Positions 1 to 9,762 of a DNA stretch of 21,161 bases are shown one piece after another. Made by a program: the position numbers and the translations under genes. The stretch is from Haplomitrium mnioides (Eukaryota; Marchantiophyta; Haplomitriopsida; Calobryales). Below the pieces are notes generated by a model that was not told where the DNA came from, ran no database searches, and was given only the letters and a program-made list of their open reading frames with translations. The stretch lies in contig JBNGIS010010006.1 in NCBI GenBank assembly GCA_049999725.1, positions 1 through 21,161 on the forward strand, given 5' to 3'. Numbering within the stretch: the stretch's first letter is position 1; every line of letters starts with the position of its first letter.

Positions 1-470
1 CTACTTGGTGGGTCTATAGAACCAGACACATCAACATGGATTCGTTCAAGGAATTTGGGTATATCTTTAATAGTCTTGAATAGCCATAATCGAAGGACCA
101 ATTTTCCTTGAGAACATGCGCTGCATGGTTGTGTAATCAATCAGAGGCTAATATTAGTGGGAATGTTGCATGTCACTTTCATTATATTGTGAAATATAGT
201 GGTCTTTGGATGTCCCAAACTTTTGTGCCATAAATCAGATTGATCAATTTGCGGTGCATTGGTATGAAATGTATGTACTTATGTGATATAAAATACAAGC
301 GGATATGAAAATTATTGTCATATATATCATTAAAGCTTATCAAGTTTCTAGTAGCACTAGGTGCATAGATTACATATTTGATATTGAGAACTATCCCTTA
401 CGGTAAAATAATCTCTGCATATCTATTTCTTTCTTCAATGTGATTATTTTTCCATGATTGTTGTCATTCG
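1..470 (-). pseudogene. Ty1/copia pol fragment: pre-integrase zinc domain and start of integrase core
   Basis: Read on the minus strand, this stretch encodes the pre-integrase and integrase start of a plant Ty1/copia polyprotein. One frame gives IYAPSATRNLISFNDI, the conserved segment before the zinc domain. A neighbouring frame gives WHKSLGHP, then CSACSQGKL, then FLERIHVDVSGSIDPPS, which leads into the integrase core. The His/His and Cys/Cys pairs of the HHCC zinc finger are therefore visible. At least one frame change and several stops break it, so it is not functional. The window edge cuts it before the catalytic DDE residues. It continues the protease and gag segments to its right, which read in the same direction. 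Assignment to Ty1/copia rests on these motifs and on domain order (integrase before RT, with RT outside the window). Confidence 0.85.
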
Positions 471-655
471 TTGACTTAATAATGTAATATGTGAACAATA
501 TGAATTCCAATATTGTGTAAGTATTATCACTATCAATAATACAGGTTTTGTTGTTCTCAAGAGGAAGAACTTGAGAATTGTAATTGATCATGTGGTTTTC
601 TGGAAGATCTATATTGTTCTCAATATAATCACTCAAAGTTGCCCTCTTTTCCAAA
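391..655 (-). pseudogene. Ty1/copia aspartic protease segment (degenerate)
   Basis: This 87-codon minus-strand open stretch contains CIIDSDNTYTILEF. It matches the copia protease signature, usually Asp-Ser-Gly/Ala followed by a Thr/His-rich strand and an Ile-Leu pair. Here the residue after Asp-Ser is Asp instead of Gly or Ala, which probably abolishes activity. In family members this protease sits between the gag zinc knuckle and the integrase, and here it lies exactly between them on the same strand. Its right end passes out of frame into a region with stops where the gag C-terminus should be. Overlap with the integrase entry at 391-470 reflects a frame change near that point. Confidence 0.65.
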
Positions 656-1560
656 AATGTTCGATACGTTTGAGATTGTACAATCTTTTTCTAACTCTAG
701 TTTTATAAAGAAACCAGATGCGCATGGATTCTACACTTATTCTAGGTGTGTTCTTGTATTCCACGTCTAAAACATGTAGCCGTTGTGGGAGGATAACTTA
801 TACTTGGTGCAAATTTGCTTTAAGTTGGAGGTTTGCCACCTCTATTTCCTCTTGCATAAAGACGACCACAATTATTTCAGCCTCTGCCCTCTATTTGAAT
901 CCTTGTTCTCTAATTGTAGTGGGAAATTTGCCTCTTTTGAAAGCTTCCACTGATATAGTTGGCTTTTCTACTAGAAATACCTCCATTTTCAACAACAACT
1001 CTTGATGCTTTCCAACAAGCAATATGTGAGCTATCAACTCTTAATATCTTGCGAACTTCATGTTTTTGTATTGTGCTAATAAAATCATGTTTGTAGGATG
1101 GAATGTAGATAGAGTCTTCTTTATCTACTTCTTATCATTAATTGGTTGCCCACATAAAGTGAGCTCTGAAGTAATCTTGAAGAGTTCACTATTATATTTT
1201 GAAATTGAAGTGAATTCTTGGACTATGAGGTTTACCCAATCATGTTTTGCTTTAGGCAAATGGATTGTCTTAGTGTGGTCAAACTTGTTCTTTAAGTATT
1301 CCCACAGAATTTGAGGGTTGCTTTCATTGAGGCACTGAATTTTGAGAGGATTAATAAGATGATGACTCAGAAAAACCAGTGCTTGAGCTTTCTATTGGGA
1401 AATGATATCTTCATCAACTAACATAGTTGTCTCTAATCCTTTAGAGACTAGATTGGATGTGGCATCCAATGATGAGAAGAGATAAGTTTCTCCATCTATG
1501 GTCAATAGATTAAAGATGAGATTTTCTATAGTTATGTTATAATGCAAAGATAAGAACTTC
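656..1560 (-). pseudogene. Ty1/copia gag (UBN2-type capsid region), broken
   Basis: The minus strand keeps a nearly continuous gag frame from about 1560 down to about 890. Landmarks in order are NLLTIDGETYLFSSLDA near the N-terminus, LWEYLKNKFDHTKT, YNSELFKITSELTLCGQ, and then TLSTFHPTNM. This is the capsid pattern of plant copia elements (Pfam UBN2 type). In-frame stops occur near 1389, 1124, 1038 and 890. A Gly/Arg-rich tract around 840-890 in a shifted frame resembles the usual spacer before the zinc knuckle, but I could not confirm an intact CCHC knuckle. No confident start codon is visible. The product would form the virus-like particle; this copy is decayed. Confidence 0.8.
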
Positions 1561-1849
1561 AATACTCAAGATACAAAATAACAAATACAAGAATTATAGA
1601 GAAATTTTGTTTTTGTTTCCGAAAGTTGATTTGATCTCTATGATTTTCAATGCTAAATATAGCTCAAATTTGTTTTAGATGTTTTCTTCCTTGATATGGT
1701 TGCTATAGATAGGGTAAAAGCTTGGTTGTTGTTGCAAGTGAACCTTGATTCAACCATCTTCAATCAACAATTTGTAATTTTTGAGTGTCTCACCAACAAA
1801 TATATCTCATATACAACATTAGCAAAGGTTCAATTCAACAATCTGCTTA

Positions 1850-2893
1850 TGAAATTTTGCTTGTTTTCTTTATCTACTTCAATTGTATGTCTTCAGATTG
1901 CAGAAACTTGCTCTACAATGCCTATTGTTGTTGTGTGTTTTCAAAAGAGAGAGCACTCACTCCAATTTTCTTGATAAATGAGCCTTCTTTGCTCACTTGT
2001 CTTCTCAAGTATGTTTTAGTATATCTTGTCTAGCATTGAGATCTTTAGTTGAGTAACTCATTTCTCAAGTTTATCACTTCTGTGTTTTGCTCTTTGTCTT
2101 TACTTAGTCTTCACATCTCGAGCTCATGTTCTTGTTTATGAAGGCTAGTTAACTTATTTCTCCTATTATTTCATCTAAGGCACGTCATCAACTTCAGGTC
2201 TGAATTTTCAGCATTCTCTTCTTTGATTTTGGGTTATCTATCCAACAACACATCAAACTTACTCTTCACAGCAACGTACTCTAGTCTCTTCAGTTTTAGA
2301 TAGTGTTGTGCTCTTGTTGATCTGATCTTATTCTTATTTGATCTACAGATTTGATTGCTTGAATCTCTCTCCAATAACTCATTTCAATGATAAATTTCAA
2401 AAGTCCATCAATCTGTCAAATCTGATGTCATTTTTTTGACAAACCAGAGTCAATACTTTGCTCTTGCTCTTTGGATTAGATTTGTCATATCCTTTTCATC
2501 ATCAAAATTTTCTAGTAGTTATGTCTCCAACGATTTTTTGCTCAAGCAAATTCCTCGTTAACAAGTTTTTCTTCAGCACTTTGCTTCAAAAAAGTACTCT
2601 TTTGTTCTTCAATTTGTGATATTTGTTTCAAATAGATAACATGGTTTTAAAATAGTCACATTTCTGATTCTATGTCTTTGTTCTCTGTTCTTCTTCAATA
2701 GATTTTCATTGATGTTTCTTTCATATAATGCAGGTAGTAATGTTTGGCGGGTTTTGTGTAAATATGTTTTTTTATTGATAAGATCTTCATTGATTTTATG
2801 CACACTTCCTTTGATTAGGAATTCATCAATAAAATATATTTTGATAGGTTCTGTTTCTTCAATGTGCATTTCTTTGATTCTTACTATTGGCAA
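1850..2893 (-). pseudogene. degenerate coiled-coil-like coding sequence, unassigned
   Basis: The minus strand shows a Lys/Glu/Gln/Asn-rich polypeptide with heptad-like spacing, spread over several frames. The right part is a clean 94-codon stretch (2609-2893) containing GSVHKINEDLINKKTYLHK. A frame change near 2630 leads into QISQIEEQKSTFLKQSAEEK. A third frame, with stops, then contains KRLEYVAVKSKFDVLL, KDKEQNTEVINLRNELLN and others down to about 1850. The composition suggests the stalk of a coiled-coil protein (cytoskeletal or kinesin-like stalks are possible), but I do not recognise the family. It lies between the copia gag and a possible copia primer-site/LTR junction, on the same strand. 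It could be a captured host fragment, a nested insertion, or a chance open AT-rich stretch. Confidence 0.3.
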
Positions 2894-3104
2894 ACTTATG
2901 TGCTTTGGCCAGATTAGTAGACAAACAAATCACCCTTCACAAAAGAACCCCTTCGTCAAACACATCACGAGTATATATCACATGAACAAAATCATAGAAA
3001 AGCTCTGTGCAGACAAAAAAGGAAGAAAAAACGTTTTTAAAGAAAAATTGTGAAGAAAACAACGGATATTGAAAAAAACTTTTAAAATTAAAAAAAATAA
3101 AATA

Positions 3105-3136
3105 GAGCAAGCTCATGCTGATAACGTATTAAGAGT
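3105..3136 (-). other. possible copia primer binding site / LTR junction
   Basis: On the minus strand this stretch reads CGTTATCAGCATGAGC, followed by an A/T-rich leader. It resembles the motif at the 5' LTR to leader boundary of many plant Ty1/copia elements. The DNA to its right (about 3137-3300) has TA-rich and pyrimidine-rich blocks that could be decayed LTR. The gag body starts some 1.5 kb further on, much farther than normal, so the assignment is tentative. I cannot place the LTR outer end. Confidence 0.3.
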
Positions 3137-5201
3137 TAAGCATTTAGTCATTCATTTTTTAGGTATATCATATCAATAACTCTCCTCTCCTCTCTCCATG
3201 TCTTCTCACTTCTTATATTATCATCATATAGTTGTGGCTATATGTTCTTATAAGAAGAGTACTAATGTGTAGTATTTATGTGATATACTATATCTTATAT
3301 CTTAACAAATAGCCATTTCTTTTGAGGATTGAAAATGAGTAAGAAGAATTTATATAATTTTTAATTCTACTTGTCAAATACAATGTCACTTTACACGTGT
3401 TAGCTTGAAGTTCAATCCGCTTATATTGAATGGGAAAAACAGAAAAGTTTGAAGCTACTTTACAAAGCAAACACTTTTTCTTGACACATTTGATATCATT
3501 TTAAAAAATCTCTAAATTAGTTAAACATATGAATTTTGTAGAGAAAAGAGTTGTTTGTCTTTGTTGGTTGGATCAAACCCATCACAAACTAAAGTAAAGA
3601 GAGAGGGAAATCCTCATCTACCATAGTTATTGATGAGATTTCGAAGGAGTTTACTAATGCGTTTATGAATGATTTTCAAAAGTCTTACTAGATGACTAAG
3701 GGATGTCATTTCAGATTGAGGTGATGGCAACAAATGACTTCTTTTAGTCGGTTTATATATTAGTTGTAACCATAGAGACAAGAAGAGCAAAATAAATAGA
3801 ACAAAAAAGCAGAACACTGGACTATCTAGAATGATCTATTTATTGTTGATGTGCACTAATGAGTCAACAAACTAAGATACATAGCTATAAAGAAGGTTAT
3901 CATAGTCACATCAAGTAGATGCACAACATCAATTACCTCTCTCAAACTACAGGAGATTCGTACATGACATGGGATTGAGCAGATAATGATTCTAAAGTTA
4001 CAAATTCACTACTTGTATTTCAAGCAGTCAGCCTTTTGACTCTACACAGTCACTACCCAATACATCCAACTCCAAACTCATATCGATTTGGTGTAATTCC
4101 ACTACATTCCAAATCCAATGTATCTAGATACCCCTTACAAAATGGATAAACTACACTTGTACATGAATTATCCTCACAAATTCTACCATACTTATGAACT
4201 TGTGATATCAATTAAGTCTTTTTCCTCACTAAGAAACAACATACATCCATCATTTGGAATACATCTCACCAATATACTACATACAACAAAGACTACACAT
4301 TGTAAGATTGGACTCTTGTTTCTCGTATTGTTGTATATTTCTAAAAGCCTCTACTTGCACAACATTCAACAATACAACTTACTATAATTGGATAGTTACA
4401 ACAAAAAAAAACTAGACCTAAAAGTGAAGACAAGAATCTTCTTGCTACTATAGTCTTGCATTATCGGTCTTAACCTCCAACCAACAACACATGTGTACAT
4501 ATACTCACAATTTAACACATACATTACAAAGAAGTATGAAGACATGCAAACACAATGGATAACTTGACAATACAACTACAACACACGCATGCAACAAACA
4601 AACACACATACAATACTACCAACATATAGGAAGGTCTTACAAGTATTTCTTGTTCACCTTCTAAAGATGTTGCCAGCCTAGTAAGCTCTATCAATCATTC
4701 TTGCACCACATACTTCCCAGAACTAAATTTTTTTGCCTTCTATTTCATTCCTTTATATGATGTCTTCATTCACTTCTATGAAGACTTCCTACGTGACATT
4801 GAAATGCATTATCCTGCGTGACATTGAAATGCATCCAACACACTTCCGAAAACATATCAACCTAACTTCTAAAAACGCACAGCAAATGTACCTCCAAAAC
4901 ATCGCAAACATGGACAAATTGCCCTTTCGACCGGCTCAACAAGTTTTGATCAATCAAACTTTCCATGTGTCGCACTCTTCTGATTTGAACTTTCATTTTC
5001 AATTCCTTCAAACAACATGTAATCAGTTCGAATTTTCAGCACGAACTTTCAGCAAATCACCTTCGACCCGTTTCAAGTCGACCTTCACGACTACTCGCTC
5101 TCGGGTTTGTCCTTTCGAAGCTTCAGCAAGCTGCCTTCTTTTGATCTTTTGATTTCTTGTGCAATTGACACTCTCACATGCTAGTCCAAAATAAGGGTGG
5201 G
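3137..5201. other. AT-rich region without a supported gene
   Basis: About 2 kb of AT-rich sequence lie between the possible copia LTR edge and the gypsy element. Open stretches here (longest 139 codons at 4733-5152, plus strand) show no recognisable domain, and their composition is typical of intergenic DNA. The first few hundred bases may be decayed copia LTR. The last 300 bases contain repeated TTCGACC-type motifs and are less AT-rich, so another old repeat may end here. A 25-bp tandem repeat is listed separately. Confidence 0.5.
4792..4834. repeat. 25-bp tandem repeat, about 1.7 copies
   Basis: The 18-base stretch CGTGACATTGAAATGCAT occurs twice with a period of exactly 25 bp (starts 4792 and 4817). 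The second copy is truncated after those 18 bases. It looks like a local slippage or duplication event. Confidence 0.85.
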
Positions 5202-5338
5202 TGTCGGCCGGGTGTGTCTGAGTTTTTTCATTTTTTGTAAATTCTGAGCTTCTTAGCCTGGTTGATTCCATCAATTTGTGTTAGCTTGCTGTGTGTTACT
5301 ACATTTTATTGTTTTATTGTTGTTATGACAATCCTGCA

Positions 5339-5379
5339 CCTCTCTCCTCTTCCCCCTTTCCCTTCTCTTCCTTTCTTTT
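5339..5379 (+). other. 41-base polypyrimidine tract in the LTR
   Basis: Every base from 5339 to 5379 is C or T. The matching tract in the 3' LTR (15941-15983) is 43 bases. Such tracts near a transcription start or splice acceptor can be functional, but neither role is shown here. Confidence 0.7.
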
Positions 5380-5525
5380 ATGCTTTCCCTAATGAATATC
5401 ATGGATCTTGCAATGCAAGGGGGAGCCCTATGGAATTCAGATGAGTCAGGGAAGAAGGCTAGCAAGGGGATCAAAGGAACTTGCAGCAATTCGTGACAGA
5501 GGCAAGACTGACAAGGGTGAGAAGG

Positions 5526-5620
5526 AGGATTCAAGGAGAGGTGAGAGGGAGATCATCAAAACGGAGCAGTAGAGGATTCAAGGAGAGGTGAGAGGGAGAT
5601 CATCAGAAGGGGGCAGCAGA
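5526..5620 (+). repeat. 47/48-bp tandem duplication present only in the 5' LTR
   Basis: A unit starting AGGATTCAAGGAGAGGTGAG occurs at 5526 and 5573, and a partial third start (AGGATTCGAGG) is at 5621. The 3' LTR has only one full unit (16128-16175) before the corresponding AGGATTC. The copies were identical at insertion, so one unit was gained in the 5' LTR or lost in the 3' LTR afterwards. Confidence 0.85.
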
Positions 5621-6174
5621 AGGATTCGAGGAGAGGAGGACAGAGGTCAAAAGAGCCAACCACTAGCGTGGAGGAAGTCATGGAGAAGGGAGCCAGCATC
5701 ACTAAAAAAGGAATCACGCGAGGGGGACGTCACAAGAAGAGTTACGGGAGGTGAAAGCGAGGGGGAGGACAGTCAAAGGCGTGCAGATGGCCATCACGTG
5801 ACTGGATCGGAGGTCATAGCACTGCGAGAACTTACCCAGCGGCAATGAACGACGAACAAAGGAACGTGCAGTAGGCAAAGACAGATAAAGAGGAGGCAGT
5901 CGTATGAACTCGAGGAGGATGAGGCCCCGCGATGGGTCGGCCAAGCGAGAAGAGAAGGAGGCACTCCATATTCAGAAGCCAGATGAGACAATCGGACAAG
6001 AGGAGGGTGATCGAGGCGAAGAATCAACATGCAAGAAGAGGTCCGAGTAGTCCGAAGAGGTCAATGGAAACGTGGCGGCCCTCGTGCACTTCACGGAATC
6101 CGTCGGAGGACGTGGCAGCTCTTGGGGGTCCGAAGAGTTCGACGGGGTCCAGCCTCCCTACATGGGGATCCCCA

Positions 6175-6221
6175 GTTAAGTGGGATCCGATCAACCTCCC
6201 TACATGGGGTCCCCACTTAAC
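6175..6221 (+). repeat. 10-bp perfect inverted repeat (hairpin) in the 5' LTR
   Basis: GTTAAGTGGG at 6175-6184 is exactly complementary to CCCACTTAAC at 6212-6221, with a 27-base loop. Both arms are intact in the 3' LTR (16730-16739 and 16767-16776). A related motif pair recurs in the downstream module at about 6598-6683, where CTTAAC and GTTAAG occur close together. Confidence 0.75.
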
Positions 6222-6292
6222 AGGGATCCGCAAAGAGGGGTCGCACGGGTCCGAAGAGGGCGTAACAGGGATAAGCGAAGCAGCGACTGACA

Positions 6293-6450
6293 AAGAGGTG
6301 ACTTGTCACTATTTCGGCGTCATGGAGGATTCCTTAAGGCAACTGCGAGGCTAAGCGGGAAAGGAAAAGTGGCGACTGACAAAGAGGAAACATGTCACTA
6401 TTTCGGCGGTATGGAGGATTCCTGCGAGGCTAAACGGGAAAGGCGAAGCG
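6293..6450 (+). repeat. about 79-bp tandem duplication in the 5' LTR
   Basis: Two copies start GCGACTGACAAAGAGG at 6293 and 6372. Both continue through a CACTATTTCGGCG core and a GGAGGATTCCT segment. In the 3' LTR the same pair starts at 16838 and 16927, with a period of 89, so the copies have since suffered different small deletions. Confidence 0.85.
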
Positions 6451-7360
6451 ACAATCCATCTTAGTTTCGGATCTGAGGGACTCTGTAGGGTGCTGCGGAA
6501 ACGTGGCAGCCTCAGCGCACTTCACGGGATTTGGGGACGCGTGGCAGTCTCTGGGTGTCCACGGAACCTGACCAGAAACTTGGTGGGTCCCACAAAGCTT
6601 AACGAGGTTAAGCCTCCCAAAGTGAGGTGCCCTAGCTAAATGGGTTCCGATTAGCCACCCTACGTGGGGAGCCCACTTAACGGGGATCCGACGGGAAGCA
6701 CAAACAAAGACCAAGGAATGAAAGGCGAAATGATGACCTATCGCTGATTCGACGAAGCGGAGGAAAAGTTCGACAAAGTAAGATCTGAAATTTCGACGGG
6801 AGTTTGTGGCGTGCATCGTTCTTATCATAAGGGGATTCTGAATCGGTGATATATCGAAGGTCTGACCAAACAAAGAGTGGGGGGTGCCGAAAAGATGATC
6901 AAGCGACGATCCGACCAGAGCAAGATTAGGGAACGGTGAAATGGAGATAAATCACAAATACGGTCAGAACAAGATCAAAGAGGGTCGAAAAGGTGATCAA
7001 GCGAAGTTCTGGCCAAAGGAAGAAGCGAGCAATGAGCAGCCGAAAGGGATATCCATCGACGATCCGACCAGAACAAGACTAAGAGTACCAAAAAGGTGAT
7101 TGAGCGACGATCCGGCCAGAAGAAGAAGCAAGGGACCAGCAGTCGAAGGGGTGACCTATCACAGTTCCGGCATTGGCGAGGACAAAAGTTCGAAAGGGAT
7201 CAGTGGGGAGCCAACCATAGTTCTTATATCAAACGAAGGTAAAAGTTAAGCGAAAGGAGCTTATTGCGAATGGGTGCTAAAACGGTGACAACAAGTACTG
7301 TTCTTACTTGGCGAGGGACCTGTTCTGCGGATGACGTGGAATCCGTTGAAGAGGAGCCAG

Positions 7361-7608
7361 CGTGGGTCAACCGTGGAATCCGATCAAGGCGTCGGTCCGT
7401 CTACCCCTTTGCGGGGCGGCGTCGGACAGCGCAGTGGCGGATGACGTGGCGATCGAGGGTGGTATGAGGGATGCTCAGGGTCAACGTGGGTCAACTTTGC
7501 ATTCCAGTCAAAGGTGTCGGTCCGCCTACCCCTTTGCGGGGCGGCGTCGGACAACGCAATTGCGGATGACGTGGCGGGAAGGACACGTTGCGACCTGTGG
7601 GATTCTGA
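7361..7608 (+). repeat. 124-bp tandem duplication in the 5' LTR
   Basis: Copies start at 7361 and 7485, each opening with CGTGGGTCAAC. They continue through CTACCCCTTTGCGGGGCGGC and end near GGATGACGTGG. A partial earlier copy of the end motif (GGATGACGTGG) sits at 7329. Period 124 is kept in the 3' LTR (17956 and 18080). Each copy carries one ACGTGG motif and a GGGTCAAC (W-box-like) motif. Confidence 0.9.
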
Positions 7609-7804
7609 GGAGCGACGGTGAGATTCTGAAGAGCGATGGCGAGCTTCCAAGGAGCAATTGCAGAGTTCCAAAGGGGTTTGCAGACACGTGGCCACCTGTG
7701 GGATTCCGAGGAGCGACGGTGGGATTCCGAGGAGCAGCGGTGGGATTCTGAAGAGCGACGGTGAGTTTGTGAAGAGCAACGGCGAGTTTCCGAAGGGGCT
7801 GCGG
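7599..7804 (+). repeat. arrays of a 21-bp unit in the 5' LTR (4 + 5 copies)
   Basis: The unit is GGGATTCCGAGGAGCGACGG plus T, with variants. Array one (7599-7682) has four copies and array two (7700-7804) has five. They are separated by a 17-base linker, GACACGTGGCCACCTGT. A similar linker with ACACGTGGCGACCTGT follows array two. Because 21 is a multiple of three, the arrays hold long spurious open frames on both strands. The 3' LTR has four and three copies. Confidence 0.9.
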
Positions 7805-9762
7805 ACACGTGGCGACCTGTGGTGGTCCATGAGCGCTTGCGGAAGCATGGCTGCTTGTGGGGGTCCGCGAGCGATCGCGAGGGCATGGTAGCAAGGAAAA
7901 TCAAGGATAATCGAGAAGCAGCCCGCGGGATGCATCGCGTAGCCCACCTGCTGCGAATCCAATCCTCTCTAAACGGATCCCTTTGAATTTCCCTGCAGGA
8001 AAAATCTCTCTGACCCAGCTGCTAATCTGCGCTCAAGGAGACACTTTGAAGGAATTGAATCAAGAGTGTAACATGGTTGCTAATACGACCAGCAGCGAGA
8101 GGGTTCTTGATCGAAAATCAGCAAGGAAGAACACTGCAAGGCCAAAACAGGGTGCAAACAATCCTTTCCCGCGACTTTCCTCTTCCGATTCTGGGGGCTT
8201 CAACTGATACCCATTAAACGTGGGCTGACCGACAGGTGTCAGCTTCTCAAGAAGCGGTTGCTAACGAGAAAAACTGCCAATCCAGCGAAGGGAGGATGAT
8301 CGATCTTGATCAAGAATTCGTTGCAGAGGGACGCACGCTGCATGGGGGGTGTAGTTGGGATCGCTGCCAGATTGAAGGGTGGTTGTTTATGCAAAATTGA
8401 GATTGAGAGACCAAACTTAGAGAGGAAGAGGTAGCAAGGGAGAGAGGAGAGATTCCAGCCAAGATTCATGTGTGGGAAGTGGACTCGTGCAAGAAGACCA
8501 GCGGGGGTGGAGGTGGATTAGAGGGGCGTTGAGAATCGCTGAGCATGGGGGCTCTAGAGTCTCATGAAATCCAGGTGGACTCATCGTTGCATATGGACCA
8601 AGCATTTGGAGGTGGATTGCCAAGTGAATTTAAAGGGAGTCTGTCGACTTGAATTCGTGGGAGGCTGCCAAGGAGGGTTTTGGGGTCGTCTCAACTTTGT
8701 CTGTGCAGGAGCATTAATCCTATGGGCGCTTGGGGGCGTTTCTGATCATAATTCTCAAGTGGAGTCAAGAGAGGAGTGGTTCTGTTAGTGCATGCGCGCT
8801 GCAAAGAAGATCCAGTCGAAGCTCAAGGTGGAGTGGGTGACCAGCAATCGAAGGGACTGTCTTCCAAAGGTGGAAGTTAAAGAAATCCTCTTCTGAGCAT
8901 GAGGAAGTAAATTCAAGGCTTCTCGCGAGGGAAGTTGAAAAACTATCTGACTGAGGGTGGGTGGCTGAAGGATTGGAGGAGAACTGGAGTTGCTGATAGG
9001 AGTTGAAGGAGGATTGAGAGAAAAGATTAGTTCTTGAGAGGTAGAAGAAGATTGTATTGTTGGCAGGGCAGTGTGCAAGTACCGGTGTTTTCTTGTTTAC
9101 ATGTGTTGTTTAGATTTGTGTTTTGTTTGTAATTCTGTGATATTCTTTGTTTTAGAAGGCTTGTATTTCATTTGTCCAATCTTGAGGACACCTTGGACAA
9201 GGAAAGTCAGGACTCACAGCATTGTAATTGTGATAATTGGATACTGGAACCTGCTCCTTTTTGTATGACAAAGTGATTGGGTCCAGTTCTGCACTTCAGA
9301 ATTATAAGACACATTGGTTTAGTATCATTATAGTCTCTTCGTGAGTGGCTTGAAGAAATGGATGTGTATGAGCAAGAGGTCTGTTGAAGCAATTGTGGGC
9401 TAGTGGCCAAGACCGTGAGGCAACCACGAATCAACCAGAGCTCCCCAAGAGACCACTGTAGCCAAGAATTGGATGCTCTGTTCTATCGTCCCATGTCTTC
9501 CAAGTGGCACCTCTCAAGGTTAAGGCCTGAAGAAGGGGTGTGACTAGCATCTGTAGGCGTTGGAAGAAGCCGTGTGTGCGCTTGGTTGTATGTGCTTAAG
9601 TGTGGTTGAGTGCGGCGCAGTCACTACTGAACGGGTAAATAGAAGTTGGGGGGTTATTCGGTGCAAAGCCCCTTCCATAAAAGGTCCTGAAACACTAAGT
9701 AAGCCCTTAATCAGGGGTAACTCTGCCGAAAAAGAGTTAAGGCTCTGACCACATGGCTGACA

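Larger units (their letters stand above)
6070..7813 (+). promoter_or_regulatory. cluster of ACGTGG (G-box/ABRE-type) motifs in the 5' LTR
   Basis: ACGTGG occurs at 6070, 6110, 6501, 7334, 7444, 7569, 7686 and 7807. The last two sit in GACACGTGGC, the strong form bound by plant bZIP (ABF/AREB, GBF) factors. Most repeats of the motif ride on the duplicated modules. This is suggestive of stress or hormone responsiveness; activity is not shown. In the 3' LTR only three remain as ACGTGG (17066, 17939, 18164). Confidence 0.5.
5202..9762 (+). repeat. 5' long terminal repeat (4,561 bp)
   Basis: Homology with 15803-20310 begins at TGTCGGCC and ends at GGCTGACA. Proceeding rightward: a T-rich start, a 41-base pyrimidine tract at 5339-5379, and a purine-rich Arg/Glu-codon-like region with a 47-bp duplication. 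Then come a CG-richer block of duplicated modules (about 6060-7870), a middle region (7900-9000), a T-rich stretch (9090-9260), and a final 500 bp conserved to the end. The LTR would provide promoter, transcription start, polyadenylation signal and integrase att ends. I cannot place U3/R/U5 limits with confidence. Open frames inside it are short and their best cases are explained by tandem repeats. Differences from the 3' copy are mostly transitions plus changes in repeat number. Confidence 0.93.

Noticed and set aside
4733-5152. 139-codon plus-strand open frame
   Set aside because: No domain, intergenic-like composition, and it includes the 25-bp tandem repeat.
7599-7804. Regular repeats that could suggest a CRISPR array
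   Set aside because: The units are contiguous 21-mers without unique spacers and lie inside a plant LTR.
7384-7962. 192-codon minus-strand open frame in the 5' LTR
   Set aside because: Its length comes from the 21-bp and 124-bp repeats. The protein is a monotonous Ser/His/Arg repeat, and the frame is broken in the 3' LTR.
8785-9078. Minus-strand open frame kept in both LTRs (matching 19367-19627)
   Set aside because: Similarity is expected because the LTRs are copies. The product is low-complexity Ser/Pro/Leu and no domain is visible.
9675-9684. CCATAAAAGG, a perfect CArG box near the 5' LTR end
   Set aside because: It is a single site, broken in the 3' LTR, with no supporting context; chance is likely.
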